Notes: a model not told the origin generated them from the sequence alone. DNA of 64,000 nt from Calliopum simillimum (GCA_951812925.1 OX638371.1:115963124-116027123), one strand, 5' to 3'; shown: positions 56,001-59,830, numbered from the stretch's first letter. Made by a program: numbers and translations.

Positions 56001-57884
56001 ACGCCCTTCAACGAGTTTTCCCAAAATAACGGTGTATATTTATCCCTGTTTGCAGAGGTAATATCTCCTAAATTTTCATTAAAATTGTTGGAGTCGTTTT
56101 CGAGTAATATTGAATCAAAATTTTCAAGGGTTGAAAAATGGGCGTGGCACTTATTCGATCCCGCCCACTTTTTGTCTGTTACAACGTATTTTTAAGTCCT
56201 ATATTTGGCACAGAAATAAGTACAAAGTAACAAAGAAACATACACTTTTAGCTCGTATAAGAAGAGAAGATTTTGCATTCGTTTTGTTTTTGTTTTACGT
56301 TCAAAATTTAAGGCAACTTTTCTCAAGATCCACATTACGTTTTAATTGTTATACATCATATTTTTATTTATTCCGCATTAGATACATTGCTGAAATACGC
56401 AATCCCAATAGTGATATACCATTGCCTGATGACCTGAAAGGCGGCAAGGAACGTATGGTTTTCGGAAATATTGAAGCTATCTATGAGTGGCACCGAGAGT
56501 ATGTTGTTACATTTATTTGTTTTTTTTTTTAAGTTTTTTATAAAAACTTTTTTTCTGTTTTTCTAGCTATTTTCTCAAGGCTTTGCAACGTTGCCAAAAG
56601 GCACCAGCTGAACTTGGCGCCATGATTAAGCGGTATGAACCTAAATTTCATATGTACATCGTTTATTGTCAAAATAAACCAGTGTCAGAGCACATTGTAA
56701 CCGAACATTATATGTATTTTGAGCAAATTCGACAGAAACTAAGACACCGTTTAGATGTAAGTTTCAACATTTATTTAAACTTGTATTAGGTTTCCATTTT
56801 GGTTTATTTTATTTGTATTAGATATATGTCTATTTAATCAATATATAAAATTTTCCGCTTTCTCTCTGTTTGTGCAGCTGAGCGATTTACTCATAAAACC
56901 TGTACAAAGAATAACAAAGTATGAACTACTTTTGCGAGAAATCACTAAACAAACTGAACGTGCTGGTCTTGTAGATGAAGTTTGCAGCATGGACGAATCA
57001 TTTCGTGTAATGAAGGTATGTATTATAACTTTCGCCAATAAAAGTTTAGTTAAAATTTATGAATCAATGCAGGTTGTTTGTAAGGCTGTCAATGACATGA
57101 TGGTGCTAAGACGTTTACAAAGATTTGGTGGTAAAATAACAGCGCAGGGTAAATTATTACTGCATGGACCGCTCACATGCATCGACGATCCAAAGAGTGT
57201 GGAACGCAATGCGTGTATGGTACAAAAACCGCGGGAACTTCAAGTATTCTTATTTGAACAAAGTATTATCTTTTCGGATATTGTTGGGAAAAAGACGCAG
57301 TTCACAAGTCCTTCATACATATATCGCTCCCACATACAGGTTAGTTATCAAATATATTAGCAAATTGACAATCACAGCTAGCTATTAAAAAACAAGACTT
57401 AGTATTTTCACAACAAATTTCTAACGCTTTGTAATCAACCTAGGGGTCTGCACAAGATGTCTTGTTAAAGTCTTAAAACATTTAATTTCACGACACGTTA
57501 TATCTTGTACCCGCTTTTTATTGATCAAACACTTATACTTCAAGTACACTATATTTAAAGATGTCTTGAGCAGGCTCCTATTTCGAACTGCAAACTATTA
57601 ACATGAGTTATTAATTTCAACTGCTGTAATAAGATTCTTATATATTTTTCTTCTTTATGCAGGTTAACAAAATGCAACTCGAAGAGCTGCCCAATAATCG
57701 TTTTCTACTCAAATCTACAGATCCAAATCGACCTGATTTACATATGGTCTGCTATGCGGCAACCGTTGATTTGAATCGTGAATGGTTGGAAACAATACGC
57801 AACATTCTACAGTCACAACATGATTTCCTTAAAGCAATCACCAGTCCCATACAATACCAAAAAGAATTGACGAAGGATACGTGA
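4334..57884 (+). CDS. trio: Trio, short (GEF2-type) isoform: SH3-DH-PH Rho guanine nucleotide exchange factor, 13 coding exons
   Basis: Joining 4334-5029, 31876-32167, 32225-32285, 42769-42874, 43993-44241, 54385-54459, 54561-54692, 54758-54873, 56382-56498, 56567-56756, 56878-57015, 57073-57339 and 57663-57884 gives 2661 nt in one open frame (886 residues plus TGA); every junction has GT/AG ends and compatible phase. Order: Ser/Thr/Asn-rich unique N-terminus (1-232), SH3 (about 238-303), basic linker (330-385), acidic/Pro-rich linker (386-550), DH (about 552-728) with the hallmark helix LLIKPVQRITKYELLL, and PH (about 735-850). Trio family proteins exchange GDP on Rac/Rho GTPases at the membrane and cytoskeleton, notably in axon guidance; the second DH-PH unit is the Rho-directed one. 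The product lacks spectrin repeats and GEF1, so it corresponds to the short isoform with its own first exon. Longer isoforms probably splice from upstream of the window into the 31876 exon. Kalirin-type paralogues are less likely in a fly. Confidence 0.94.
5340..5640. repeat. dispersed repeat, also at 35310-35760
   Basis: Phrases such as TATCTCTGAAACTATTTA, GACAAATAATG and GAGGTTTGGTAC recur near 35340-35520 with divergence. Old, unclassified family; no ORF. Confidence 0.5.
6213..6940. mobile_element. non-autonomous TIR element with 9-bp target duplication and GGACATAATCCCC iterons
   Basis: TTAGTCAAC flanks it on both sides (6204-6212, 6941-6949). Ends are GGTTACCGGACATAATCCC and, reading inward from the right, GGTGCCGTGACATAATCCCC. 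About a dozen copies of (G)GACATAATCCCCA in both orientations are packed near the two ends. The middle is a GC-rich 147-bp tandem repeat. A 9-bp duplication fits Mutator-like (MULE) elements; assignment is tentative. Confidence 0.85.
6378..6775. repeat. GC-rich 147-bp tandem repeat, almost three units
   Basis: Units begin at about 6378, 6523 and 6670 (GTGTTGGAT...). Each has the palindrome CGCGGCCGAAGGCCGCCGCG or a decayed form, then CTGAGCTGCGGC. The unit length, a multiple of three, leaves a minus-strand frame open across all units; I regard that as a by-product. The composition is strikingly GC-rich in an AT-rich region. Confidence 0.85.
7001..7255. mobile_element. 255-bp MITE with 46-bp terminal inverted repeats
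   Basis: Left arm GAGGAGTAATTTTTCAAAAG and onward (GGCTTATAACCAAAACGAGG, CAAAAG) is repeated inverted at the right end (…CTTTTGAAAAATCACTCCTC). Flanked by AACT (6997-7000, 7256-7259), a 4-bp target duplication. No coding capacity. Confidence 0.85.
7870..8750 (-). pseudogene. Tc1/mariner-type transposase, broken
   Basis: The N-terminal part (8390-8644, 84 codons) reads MSLGRKASIDPQLVKKMKRL and continues through a helix-turn-helix (NTSERDMAARAGTSKFSVNR). Downstream, frames give MDDETYV (first catalytic Asp), FPKQYMVWQVICTCG, FLPFIREHGGTVMFWPDLA (second Asp) and RPIERYW (catalytic Glu). In-frame stops and a deletion after the second Asp separate them, so no active enzyme can be made. The family moves DNA by cut-and-paste at TA. 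Confidence 0.85.
8960..10690. other. AT-rich intronic stretch
   Basis: Contains TACATACATACA-type microsatellite DNA (9360-9385, 9780-9790) and homopolymers. No transposon ends, RNA gene or exon recognised. Confidence 0.45.
10720..12030. repeat. ladder of degenerate repeats (GAGTTCGCCTTGTGGCCGAA / GGGGCGTGGCACCGCCCAC)
   Basis: ACTAGAGTTCGCCTTGTGGC opens units at 10721 and 11404. Sub-units of about 110-130 bp share CCAAATTTCATAAAAATC, GCCGTGAGAGCGTTTTTT and GGCGTGGCACCGCCCAC. It ends at AAATCGGTTGARATTTAGGT and TTTCGTTTG. Non-coding, old and of unknown class; single units recur at 16800-17130. Confidence 0.75.
12035..12166. repeat. dispersed repeat shared with 45185-45330
   Basis: Both copies contain TGCAAACTCRC, TTTTTCAGAAAATKTATGAT and AAATTGAAAGAG in order. 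The mariner at 12167 was inserted at the end of this copy. Confidence 0.55.
12167..13042 (+). mobile_element. mariner element, decayed
   Basis: Terminal repeats TTGGGTGTACAACTTAAAAA and TTTTTAAGTTGTACACCCAA are perfect inverted copies, followed inward by CCGGAA/TTCCGG. TA flanks both sides (12165-12166, 13043-13044). At 876 bp it is shorter than a full mariner (about 1.3 kb) because of deletions in the transposase. Confidence 0.93.
12349..12870 (+). pseudogene. mariner (DD34D-type) transposase pseudogene
   Basis: Fragments in shifting frames: FLHRIVTRDEKWIHYDNPKR (first Asp in RDEKW), SNNHGAKVMLC, a deletion, then DLYRTQLIRLKRAIIEKRPE, TIFHDNARPHIAAPVKNYLE (second Asp), and in another frame QDLAPSDYHLFRSMQNALSG (third Asp). 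At least two frameshifts and loss of the segment between VMLC and DLYR. All three catalytic Asp codons survive, so inactivation was by indels. Confidence 0.93.
13045..14490. other. intronic stretch without recognised genes
   Basis: ATT/ATC microsatellite at about 13480-13512. A short ORF at 14102-14359 has no known motif. About 13120-13330 is less AT-rich than its surroundings but shows no open frame. Confidence 0.4.
14496..15401 (-). mobile_element. pogo-like TA-target element, copy 1
   Basis: Ends GGGTAAGGGAGGGAAATATG and CATATTTCCCTCCTTTACCC are inverted; TA borders at 14494-14495 and 15402-15403. Minus-strand frames keep a cysteine-rich tail (TLYSEDRRGEFWVECV, RSWSHEKCAECGSDIFICNFC) that resembles PHD-like fingers at the C-terminus of some insect pogo-type transposases. 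The DDE core is absent. Near-identical to 20287-21172. Confidence 0.85.
15404..16799. other. intronic stretch; one GGATTCGGATTCAGCA motif
   Basis: At 16055-16090, GAGACTGGATTCGGATTCAGC matches the motif found in the foldback elements of this window. A GT microsatellite lies near 16475-16488. No exon seen. Confidence 0.4.
16800..17130. repeat. single unit of the 10.7-12.0 kb repeat ladder
   Basis: Shares GCCTTGTGGCCGAAATTTGA, ACCAAATTTTATAAAAATCG and a degraded GCCGTGAGAGCG motif, ending TTTCGTTTTCCTATTTAT. Confidence 0.7.
17131..17765. other. AT-rich intronic stretch
   Basis: No repeat boundary, RNA gene or exon recognised; short ORFs only. Confidence 0.4.
17766..18165. repeat. three-copy dispersed repeat, copy 1
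   Basis: Shares a run of motifs with 23243-23535 and 40083-40445: ATTATACACCAT, GGTAAAATTAAATRCAAATT, CACACAGAGCTGAAAA, CAGGGATGATAAATGAG, ACCAAATAGCAA, AAAAAGTACCAAAA, ACATTTGTGGTCAAATTT. No ORF; terminal repeats not evident. Confidence 0.8.
18166..19839. other. intronic stretch
   Basis: An AAAT microsatellite at about 19222-19246 and unique-looking AT-rich DNA. No feature supported. Confidence 0.4.
19840..20136. mobile_element. 297-bp foldback MITE with CACAGG ends and TAA target site
   Basis: Arms of about 135 bp are inverted copies: CACAGGCCCAC...AAGTACCCTGCG and CGCAGGGTACTT...GTGACCTGTG, plus GCGAACCAACTT near the loop. Flanked by TAA (19837-19839, 20137-20139). It contains GCTGAATCCGAATATG. 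A 3-bp TWA target duplication fits PIF/Harbinger-like elements. Confidence 0.85.
20287..21172 (-). mobile_element. pogo-like TA-target element, copy 2
   Basis: Same ends and interior as 14496-15401, with TA at 20285-20286 and 21173-21174. It differs by scattered substitutions and a small deletion near the TATAGTCCAT segment (about 20510-20525). Minus-strand cysteine-rich remnant present but broken. Confidence 0.87.
21500..22018. repeat. dispersed fly repeat, related (inverted) to 34370-34960
   Basis: ATGCCACGACCTCTTRTCCG, GTTTTTGGTCAGAGCTTGCG, GGAGGCAGTGTATCAAATTT, and at the end CAGACAGACGGACATG... GATCAAGAATTTATAT. The last phrase is a common ending of an old dispersed repeat in higher flies. 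Non-coding. Confidence 0.7.
22023..23226. mobile_element. TIR element with TCGTTAGCTTAATATGG ends carrying a minisatellite
   Basis: TCGTTAGCTTAATATGGAAA at 22023 and its inverse TTTCCATATTAAGCTAACGA at the right end, extended by AGGCGTAACTCACATTTT. TA at 22021-22022 and 23227-23228. Sub-terminal copies of AAAAGCCCTAACTCAC occur near 22138, 22177 and 22986. No transposase. Confidence 0.8.
22270..22745. repeat. tandem repeat of about 120-140 bp, four degenerate units
   Basis: Each unit carries CCGAAGGTT/CACCCGAAGGCTT, CAAAACGAAGAATATCT, ATACTAGAGG and GGCGGACTATCAA. Units diverge by many substitutions. The same array, two units, is found at 45775-46030 outside any recognisable copy of the surrounding element. 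Confidence 0.8.
23243..23535. repeat. three-copy dispersed repeat, copy 2
   Basis: Same motif order as 17766-18165, lacking the first part; abuts the right end of the 22023-23226 element. Confidence 0.75.
23536..24599. other. intronic stretch
   Basis: No recognised repeat boundary or exon; short ORFs only. Confidence 0.4.
24604..24854. mobile_element. 251-bp MITE, copy A (ATAT target site)
   Basis: Ends GGAGAGTGTTTTGCAATAAT and its inverted partner (reading inward GGACACTGTCATGCAAGAAC), then GTCAACCC. Flanked by ATAT (24600-24603, 24855-24858). Homologous to 30369-30617 in inverted orientation, sharing TACGTTTTTGTGTAGATGTC. Confidence 0.85.
25020..25900. repeat. inverted pair of B-box-bearing SINE-like units with AAAACGGATTCG arms
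   Basis: CAAAACGGATTCGCTTTAAT (25362) is inverted at 25770 (AACGCGAATCCGTTTTGA). Between and beside them, GGATTCGAACCCTGG (25290; minus-strand tRNA B box) and CCGGGTTCGCCTCC (25658; plus strand) each sit next to long A/T runs. This looks like two tRNA-related units in opposite orientation. Confidence 0.55.
25930..26735. other. intronic stretch with GT and CATACA microsatellites
   Basis: GTGTGTGAGTGTGTGTGTGT at about 26218-26240. Several short ORFs are of low complexity. Nothing further. Confidence 0.4.
26740..27350 (+). repeat. tandem SINE-like units (about 205 bp), three copies
   Basis: Units start at ACAATGATTTTTTATAAGG (26741), ACAATGATTCCATATAAGG (26943) and ACAAAGATTCTATGTAATG (27150). 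The first two carry GTGAGTTCGAACCCAGCCCG (a tRNA B-box core) followed by long T runs and a tail TATTTCACTTTTCTATTTT. The same tail, inverted, follows the tRNA-like unit at 37608-37684. Confidence 0.75.
27217..27303 (+). repeat. tRNA-derived SINE head (A and B boxes), not a functional tRNA
   Basis: TTGGTGGAGCGGTCTAAAGG matches an RNA polymerase III A box of the tRNA-Leu/Ser style. GTCGTGGATTCAAATCCTGG contains a B box, and T runs follow. T-stem pairing is poor and the acceptor stem does not close, so I call it a SINE head or tRNA pseudogene. Confidence 0.6.
27400..29440. other. AT-rich intronic stretch
   Basis: Only homopolymers and short ORFs; no exon or transposon ends recognised. Confidence 0.4.
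29451..29876. mobile_element. 426-bp foldback MITE with TTA target site
   Basis: Left AAAGTTTTGCGGGATTTTTG and right CAAAAATCCCGCAAAACTTT are inverted; inner arms GCTACCTCGAGTCGTGTTCG / CGAACACGATTCGAGGTAGC and GGCGCGAG...CCATATTGGAAAAATGG also pair. TTA flanks at 29448-29450 and 29877-29879. Harbinger-like by target length. Confidence 0.83.
29920..30360. repeat. long hairpin built of GCGG(A/C)(C/G)AAGAAAATC repeats
   Basis: TGCTTACGAAG at 29920 pairs with CTTCGTAAGCA at 30350-30360. Each arm has five or six tandem copies of a roughly 33-bp unit such as AATGCGGAGAAGAAAATCAC (left) and GTGATTTTCTTCTCCGCATT (right). A transcript would form a long, nearly perfect duplex. Confidence 0.85.
30369..30617. 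mobile_element. 249-bp MITE, copy B (ATAG target site)
   Basis: GGACACTGTTATGCAATAAC at the left is inverted at the right (GTTATTGCATAACACTGTCC). ATAG duplicated at 30365-30368 and 30618-30621. Same family as 24604-24854. Confidence 0.9.
30639..31506 (+). mobile_element. pogo-like TA-target element, copy 3 (inverted)
   Basis: Left GGATAAGCGAGGGTAACATG, right TTCCTCCCTTACCC; TA at 30637-30638 and 31507-31508. Opposite orientation to copies 1 and 2 and more diverged. The plus strand reads KKQIYLSSSSDGESIYSFHD, then EDEKCICC, then in a shifted frame EVWVECAIWRSWSHE and GSDIFICNFC, the same cysteine-rich tail. Confidence 0.85.
31876..32167 (+). CDS. trio: trio exon 2: SH3 domain (residues 233-330)
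   Basis: Preceded by a pyrimidine-rich acceptor (ATCTTTTAG) and followed by the strong donor GTATGT at 32168. It encodes VGTLEATWVVSDYIATPG, with the SH3 features VVSDY (ALYDY equivalent), acidic KGQQVEIVEA, and EGLVPVSIL (the GxVP motif). A Gly/Ser-rich linker follows. The usual SH3 tryptophan region reads DFCLVRL, as in the diverged SH3 between the two GEF units of Trio. This exon is probably shared by long and short isoforms. It ends after one base of a Ser codon. Confidence 0.93.
32225..32285 (+). CDS. trio: trio exon 3: short linker exon (residues 330-350)
   Basis: A 61-bp exon bounded by acceptor ACTTATAG and donor GTAAGT (32286). It reads SNNRGKPDPLTSSTKRRVFG. The 57-bp intron upstream and the phase (1 in, 2 out) agree with both neighbours. 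It is too short to stand out as an ORF; I place it by frame and by the KRRVFGG/RKWLPQPLRKLS junction typical of Trio. Confidence 0.9.
34370..34960. repeat. dispersed fly repeat, inverted relative of 21500-22018
   Basis: CGTTGAAATTTGATACGCTG, AACTTTAGGTGTATTTTT, GCAAGCTCTGAGCAAAAACT and repeated TCGGACAAGRNGTGGCACC. Two or three internal sub-units of about 120 bp. Confidence 0.7.
35050..35296. mobile_element. 247-bp MITE derived from the 5846-7803 element
   Basis: CTGCCGTCCTAAGCAAGAAT to ATTCTTTCTTAGGACGGCAG, flanked by TATT (35046-35049, 35297-35300). About the first 180 bp follow the left part of the larger element closely (GGGTCATCTCGGTTC, AACAGGTTGCATTATACCTT), then it jumps to the right end: an internal-deletion derivative. 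Confidence 0.9.
35310..35760. repeat. dispersed repeat related to 5340-5640
   Basis: ATCTCTGAAACTATTTAGCG, GACAAATAATGTGTCCTTGG and GATGCCACACCCC repeat in two or three tandem sub-units. No ORF of interest. Confidence 0.5.
35761..37180. other. intronic stretch with GTT microsatellite
   Basis: GTTGTTGGTGTTGTTGTTGT at about 36378-36402 and another near 36535-36550. Low-complexity ORFs only. Confidence 0.4.
37343..37395 (-). repeat. tRNA-derived SINE-like head, minus strand
   Basis: On the minus strand: GTCAATGGTGTAGAGGTCTA (A box) and GGTCGTAGATTCAAATCC (B box), next to an A run on the plus strand (37327-37342), that is, a T run after the head. Confidence 0.6.
37450..37684 (-). repeat. full SINE-like unit, minus strand
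   Basis: The head at 37608-37684 reads GGTCAATGGTGTAGTGGTCT (A box) and GTCGTAGGTTCGTATCCTTC (B box) over 77 nt. It is followed by T-rich DNA and the tail TTTTACTTTTCTATTTTCCT, ending near ATTACATAATGATTTTATG. The tail matches the tandem units at 26740-27350. The acceptor stem does not pair, so it is not a functional tRNA. Confidence 0.7.
37700..39260. other. intronic stretch without supported features
   Basis: AT-rich. An 86-codon minus-strand ORF (38269-38529) has no known motif. No repeat ends recognised. Confidence 0.4.
39270..40075 (-). pseudogene. mariner-type transposase relic
   Basis: Minus-strand fragments in order: HKRKSVTTSKESLT; RRFVIVDETWIR (first Asp, at about 39915-39950); FLGKMCHKEG; SANKIMAT (about 39800-39840); and near 39480-39570 FSKLSPCDHFLFPNLINWLG then GKRLESNEEV, the third catalytic Asp region (C-D-H-F-L-F, normally PSDFFLF). 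The fragments lie in different frames with stops. Terminal repeats not identified; the dispersed repeat at 40083 follows at once. Confidence 0.8.
40083..40445. repeat. three-copy dispersed repeat, copy 3
   Basis: Same order of motifs as 17766-18165, including CACACAGAGCTGAAAAAAGG and CAGGGATGATAAATGAGC, ending ACATTTGTGGTCAAATTTTG. Confidence 0.8.
40450..42600. other. intronic stretch
   Basis: TGTC microsatellite at about 41093-41113. Otherwise AT-rich, no gene recognised. Confidence 0.4.
42769..42874 (+). CDS. trio: trio exon 4: basic linker (residues 350-385)
   Basis: Acceptor TTTCTTGCAG at 42759-42768, donor GTAAGT at 42875. It encodes RKWLPQPLRKLSQSKVEK followed by a Lys-rich PPTEKSLIKKASEKNLR. 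This basic segment follows the SH3 region in Trio and Kalirin. It lies 10.5 kb downstream of exon 3 across an intron full of repeats. Confidence 0.92.
43072..43629. repeat. foldback repeat in trio intron 4
   Basis: GAAGTGATGCAGAAAAATTT at 43073 is inverted near 43600 (AAATTTTTCTGCATCATTCA), with CTTCAATAA/TTATTGAAG inside. The intervening 500 bp has CCCCACATGTGGGT, a short palindrome. Target duplication not identified. Confidence 0.65.
43993..44241 (+). CDS. trio: trio exon 5: acidic/proline-rich linker (residues 386-468)
   Basis: Acceptor TTTACCACTAG, donor GTGAGC at 44242; 83 codons, phase 0 at both ends. It begins MLPKPAEHDEENITSG and later reads YEVEEEAGPELPPPMKPI, a Pro-rich stretch that could bind SH3 or WW domains. 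No catalytic domain. The opening ATG is internal to the joined frame, not a start. Confidence 0.9.
45379..45721. mobile_element. 343-bp foldback MITE, long near-perfect arms, TAA target site
   Basis: TGCCCCAGACAGACGGCAGC at the left and GCTGCCGTCTGTCTGGGGCA at the right; arms of about 145 bp match with few differences (e.g. TTTCATGGACATTGAC versus GTCAATGTCTATGAAA). TAA at 45376-45378 and 45722-45724. The high arm identity suggests a young insertion. Confidence 0.9.
45760..46030. repeat. minisatellite related to 22270-22745
   Basis: GTATGGGAAGGTTTTTATGC, ATACTAGAGGAAAAACATCT and GGCGGACTATCGACAAGCC repeat the units of the 22-kb array, here about two units. Confidence 0.75.
47637..47965. repeat. 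iteron-rich block of GGAAATAA(A/C)GCCA repeats
   Basis: At least eight copies of GGAAATAACGCCA/GGAAATAAAGCCA or the inverse TGGCTTTATTTCC in both orientations, spaced 20-50 bp. It resembles the sub-terminal iterons of the 6213-6940 element in design. Clear terminal repeats and target duplication were not found. Confidence 0.65.
50380..50660 (+). other. coding-like or promoter-like island in trio intron 5
   Basis: CpG-containing and less AT-rich than its surroundings. After an acceptor-like CATTTTAG (ends 50522), one frame reads TGTPPERRRRSRRTFIHANA and on to a TGA at 50640. That phase does not continue exon 5. GCTCAGTATC (50627) resembles an initiator. It could be an alternative exon, a leader, or chance. 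Confidence 0.25.
51946..52584. mobile_element. 639-bp foldback element with CACAGTG ends and TTA target site
   Basis: CACAGTGCAAC and GTCGCACTGTG at the ends; arms of about 260 bp pair throughout (AAAACTACCATGCGGATTCT versus AGAATCCGCATGGTAGTTTT). TTA at 51943-51945 and 52585-52587. Confidence 0.88.
52710..53568. mobile_element. 859-bp foldback element with CACAGG ends and TTA target site
   Basis: CACAGGTTTACAAAAAAA and its inverse TTTTTTTGTAAACCTGTG; arms of about 370 bp (GTGTTTCCTAGGGACTTTGA versus TCAAAGTCCCTAGGAAACAC). TTA at 52707-52709 and 53569-53571. It includes the GGATTCGGATTCAGGA motif. A CAA-rich loop lies at 53160-53195. Confidence 0.9.
54385..54459 (+). CDS. trio: trio exon 6: 25-codon exon (residues 469-493)
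   Basis: Acceptor TTTACATTGCAG, donor GTAAGT at 54460; phase 0/0. It encodes ASTGKMDGNTAIDLSEIEQL then VKEKT, a predicted helix leading toward the DH domain. Being exactly 75 bp and phase 0, it could be skipped without a frame change, but nothing here shows that it is. Confidence 0.88.
54561..54692 (+). CDS. trio: trio exon 7: Asn/Asp-rich linker (residues 494-537)
   Basis: Acceptor TTTTTGTAAAG, donor GTAAGC at 54693; 44 codons, phase 0/0. It starts EQHEEKSKILKPNFDANN and ends DNVTDNNDE. It is separated from exon 6 by a 101-bp intron. Like exon 6, it is a symmetric exon just before the DH domain. Confidence 0.88.
54758..54873 (+). CDS. trio: trio exon 8: start of the DH domain (residues 538-576)
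   Basis: Acceptor AAAAACGTAG, donor GTTAGT at 54874. It encodes RKRYCALAELLSTEELYIQD, helix 1 (conserved region 1) of a Dbl-homology domain: the pattern ELxxTExxYxxDL contacts switch regions of the GTPase. Leaves two bases of a Gly codon. The intron upstream is 65 bp. Confidence 0.94.
55560..56200. repeat. tandemly duplicated dispersed repeat in trio intron 8
   Basis: TTGGAGTCGTTATCGAGTAA (55692) and TTGGAGTCGTTTTCGAGTAA (56091) mark two units about 400 bp apart. Each has CGCCCACTTTT and ACGAGTTTT.. AACGGT boxes. Related in style to the GGCGTGGCACCGCCCAC ladders. Confidence 0.65.
56382..56498 (+). CDS. trio: trio exon 9: DH domain, middle (residues 576-615)
   Basis: Acceptor ATTCCGCATTAG, donor GTATGT at 56499. 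It encodes YIAEIRNPNSDIPLPDDLKG and then KERMVFGNIEAIYEWHR, the loop and helix between conserved regions 1 and 2, with the typical (I/V)FGNIxxIYxWH motif. The 1.5-kb intron upstream is filled by a duplicated dispersed repeat. Confidence 0.94.
56567..56756 (+). CDS. trio: trio exon 10: DH domain conserved region 2 (residues 615-678)
   Basis: Acceptor GTTTTTCTAG, donor GTAAGT at 56757. It encodes DYFLKALQRCQKAPAELGAM and the region FHMYIVYCQNKPVSEHIV, the long helices of conserved region 2 that support the catalytic face. Intron upstream 68 bp. Confidence 0.94.
56878..57015 (+). CDS. trio: trio exon 11: DH domain conserved region 3 (residues 679-724)
   Basis: Acceptor TTTGTGCAG, donor GTATGT at 57016. 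It encodes LSDLLIKPVQRITKYELLLR, the most conserved helix of RhoGEF domains, which inserts between the GTPase switches. Ends FRVMK at phase 0, followed by a 57-bp intron that is itself open in frame. Confidence 0.95.
57073..57339 (+). CDS. trio: trio exon 12: DH-PH junction and most of the PH domain (residues 725-813)
   Basis: Acceptor TCAATGCAG, donor GTTAGT at 57340. It encodes VVCKAVNDMMVLRRLQRFGG, the last DH helix, then PH strands including GKLLLHGPLTC, RELQVFLFEQSIIFSDIVGK and the loop to YIYRSHIQ. PH domains of RhoGEFs bind phosphoinositides and help position the GTPase. Confidence 0.94.
57663..57884 (+). CDS. trio: trio exon 13: end of the PH domain and C-terminus (residues 814-886)
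   Basis: Acceptor TTCTTTATGCAG; the frame ends with TGA at 57882-57884. It encodes VNKMQLEELPNNRFLLKSTD, the last PH strands, and the C-terminal helix VDLNREWLETIRNILQSQHD with the invariant PH tryptophan. The product stops about 20 residues past the PH domain: no second SH3, Ig or kinase domain, as expected for fly Trio and unlike vertebrate long forms. Confidence 0.94.
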   Translation, partial: VNKMQLEELPNNRFLLKSTDPNRPDLHMVCYAATVDLNREWLETIRNILQSQHDFLKAITSPIQYQKELTKDT

Positions 57885-58800
57885 GCAACAGTCGTCACTG
57901 TCGCAGCTGCTGTTTCAGTTTAAAAAAATTACATTTATAATAATAATAAAAAAACAAATATTATTATTCAGTATATTGCTAAACAAAAAAAAAAATAATC
58001 TTAAAAAAACAAAAACATCACAGTTTAACCAGTTATGTGCGGCAAAAATTAAACTAAAGAAATTTGAGAAATAAGAATGAATGAATGTAGTGGTGCATAA
58101 CAAGCACAGGAACAGGAAGAATATAAAAGCAATTTAGAAAAGTTTATGTTTTTACTCTTTAAAGAATAATTCCTAGTTTTAGCTTATTATTTAATTTAAT
58201 TTTTAAGAAAAATACTTATTTGTGCTCTTATACTCAGACTTATAAAACTATTTATTATTTTTTTTTTTAATTTATTTAAAAACCATGTATATGTATTTTT
58301 TTGTGTAATATTGACAAAGTATTAATGAAAAGCATATTAAAAAAAAAGAATCATTCAAACTTTAAATTCTCATAATTATGTTACAAATAATGTTGTGCAA
58401 CACATTTCTCTTTATAACAAAGCAATCATTAATATTTGTTTAAACATATTTATATTACTTTTATTTTTTCTAATTCAAAAACTTTTATTAGCTATAACAC
58501 ACAGTACTATAAGTTAAAACTAATATTTTAAATTAGCGATATTATTATGTTAAAACTTTTTAAACTAAAACAAAGAAAGTACTTTATTGTTTATAAATAT
58601 ATGAATGTAAAATAAGGAAAACATTGCAAGTGATTTTTAAAGTTAAGATTTTAAAATTTATTTTTTTTTTATTTTTCGTTTATTTTATGAAATTTTTTGT
58701 TTCTTATTTACTCTGAAATCACCCAATAAGAAAACAGTGAAACATTAAATTGTATTTTCATTTGTATTTTATAATTTAATAAAATACGAACATTTATTTA
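57885..58800 (+). other. trio: trio 3' untranslated region (extent inferred)
   Basis: Very AT-rich DNA after the stop with no coding signal. Candidate poly(A) signals AATAAA are at 57945-57950 and 58778-58783; alternative polyadenylation is possible. Dispersed repeats begin just after the second signal, which suggests that the transcript ends near 58800. Confidence 0.45.
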
Positions 58801-58849
58801 AATGCCGTTGATTTCATAAGTTTCAGTTTTTTAAAGCCATAAATAATGA

Positions 58850-59830
58850 CGTGACCCTGTTTAAAATTGCATTTTAAATATCTCGAAAACATCAAAGCAA
58901 CGAAATTTGGTATGTGATTAAAGAAAACAGGGTACCTACTCAAAAACTCGGTCAATATTTTTAATTGACACTCAGAAGCGTTTTTATTCGGTATTCAGGA
59001 AAAGTAAAGAAAATAAAAATACACTGTGGTATAGAATGCTATTCTAGTCGGTCATAAGTCTGGCTGTTTTTAATAAAAAAAATATCAGATTTTATGTTTT
59101 TGGGGTTGCTGATTCCAAATCTGGAAATCATTTTTTAAAAATCAAAATGGCGAACCCAAATTGGCGTACAATTTTCTCAAAAAATTAATATCTCGACAAA
59201 ATTGTGGCTAGATGGATTTTGGAGTCTGCTAACTCCGAATTTGAAATGAACTTTTTAATGGCGGACAATTTTCTTTAAAAAAAAAAAATTACGGTTAGCT
59301 TAGGTAAGGTTGCGAGGGCGTAGTCGGCATATATGTAAGCCGACTTCCACCTAGACCATTCTGCTGGTCTATTGTGATCCTTCTTTAAAAATGGTTATAT
59401 TACAACAAAATTGTGGCTAGGGAGGTATTTCAGCCGGCTGATTCCAAATTTTGGATAAAATTTGCGAAATAAAAATGGCGGATAGTTTAGGATCACGCCT
59501 ATTTTCAGCTTAAAGCTAGTTGATACCGATTATATCTCAGATATCAAATATTATTGTTGTATTTCAAATATTCCCGTGGTTATGGAGATTTCAAACTTCC
59601 GGCCATATAGAAGGTGGGCTTGTCCTTGATCTGATCGCGCCCATTTTTAATTAATAGCTTTATGCCTCCTCAGATATCAAATATTATTGTTGTACTTGAA
59701 TTATTTCTAAAGTTATTGCAATTTCTAATTTTGGACTATATGGGAGGTGAGCGTGTCCTTGGCCCAATCGTAGTGTCCTTGACCCGATCATGACTATTTT
59801 TAACAAATGGCTAGATGCTACCAATACTAT
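58850..59830. repeat. dispersed repeats between trio and the Fanzor gene
   Basis: Two units with CAGATATCAAATATTATTGT (59549, 59671) and GCGTGTCCTTG/GGCTTGTCCTTG; blocks with ATCTCGACAAAATTGTGGCT. At about 59292-59385, GGTTAGCTTAGGTAAGGTTG followed by TAGACCATTCTGCTGGTCTA is like the end of a dispersed fly retroelement. No ORF. Confidence 0.55.
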
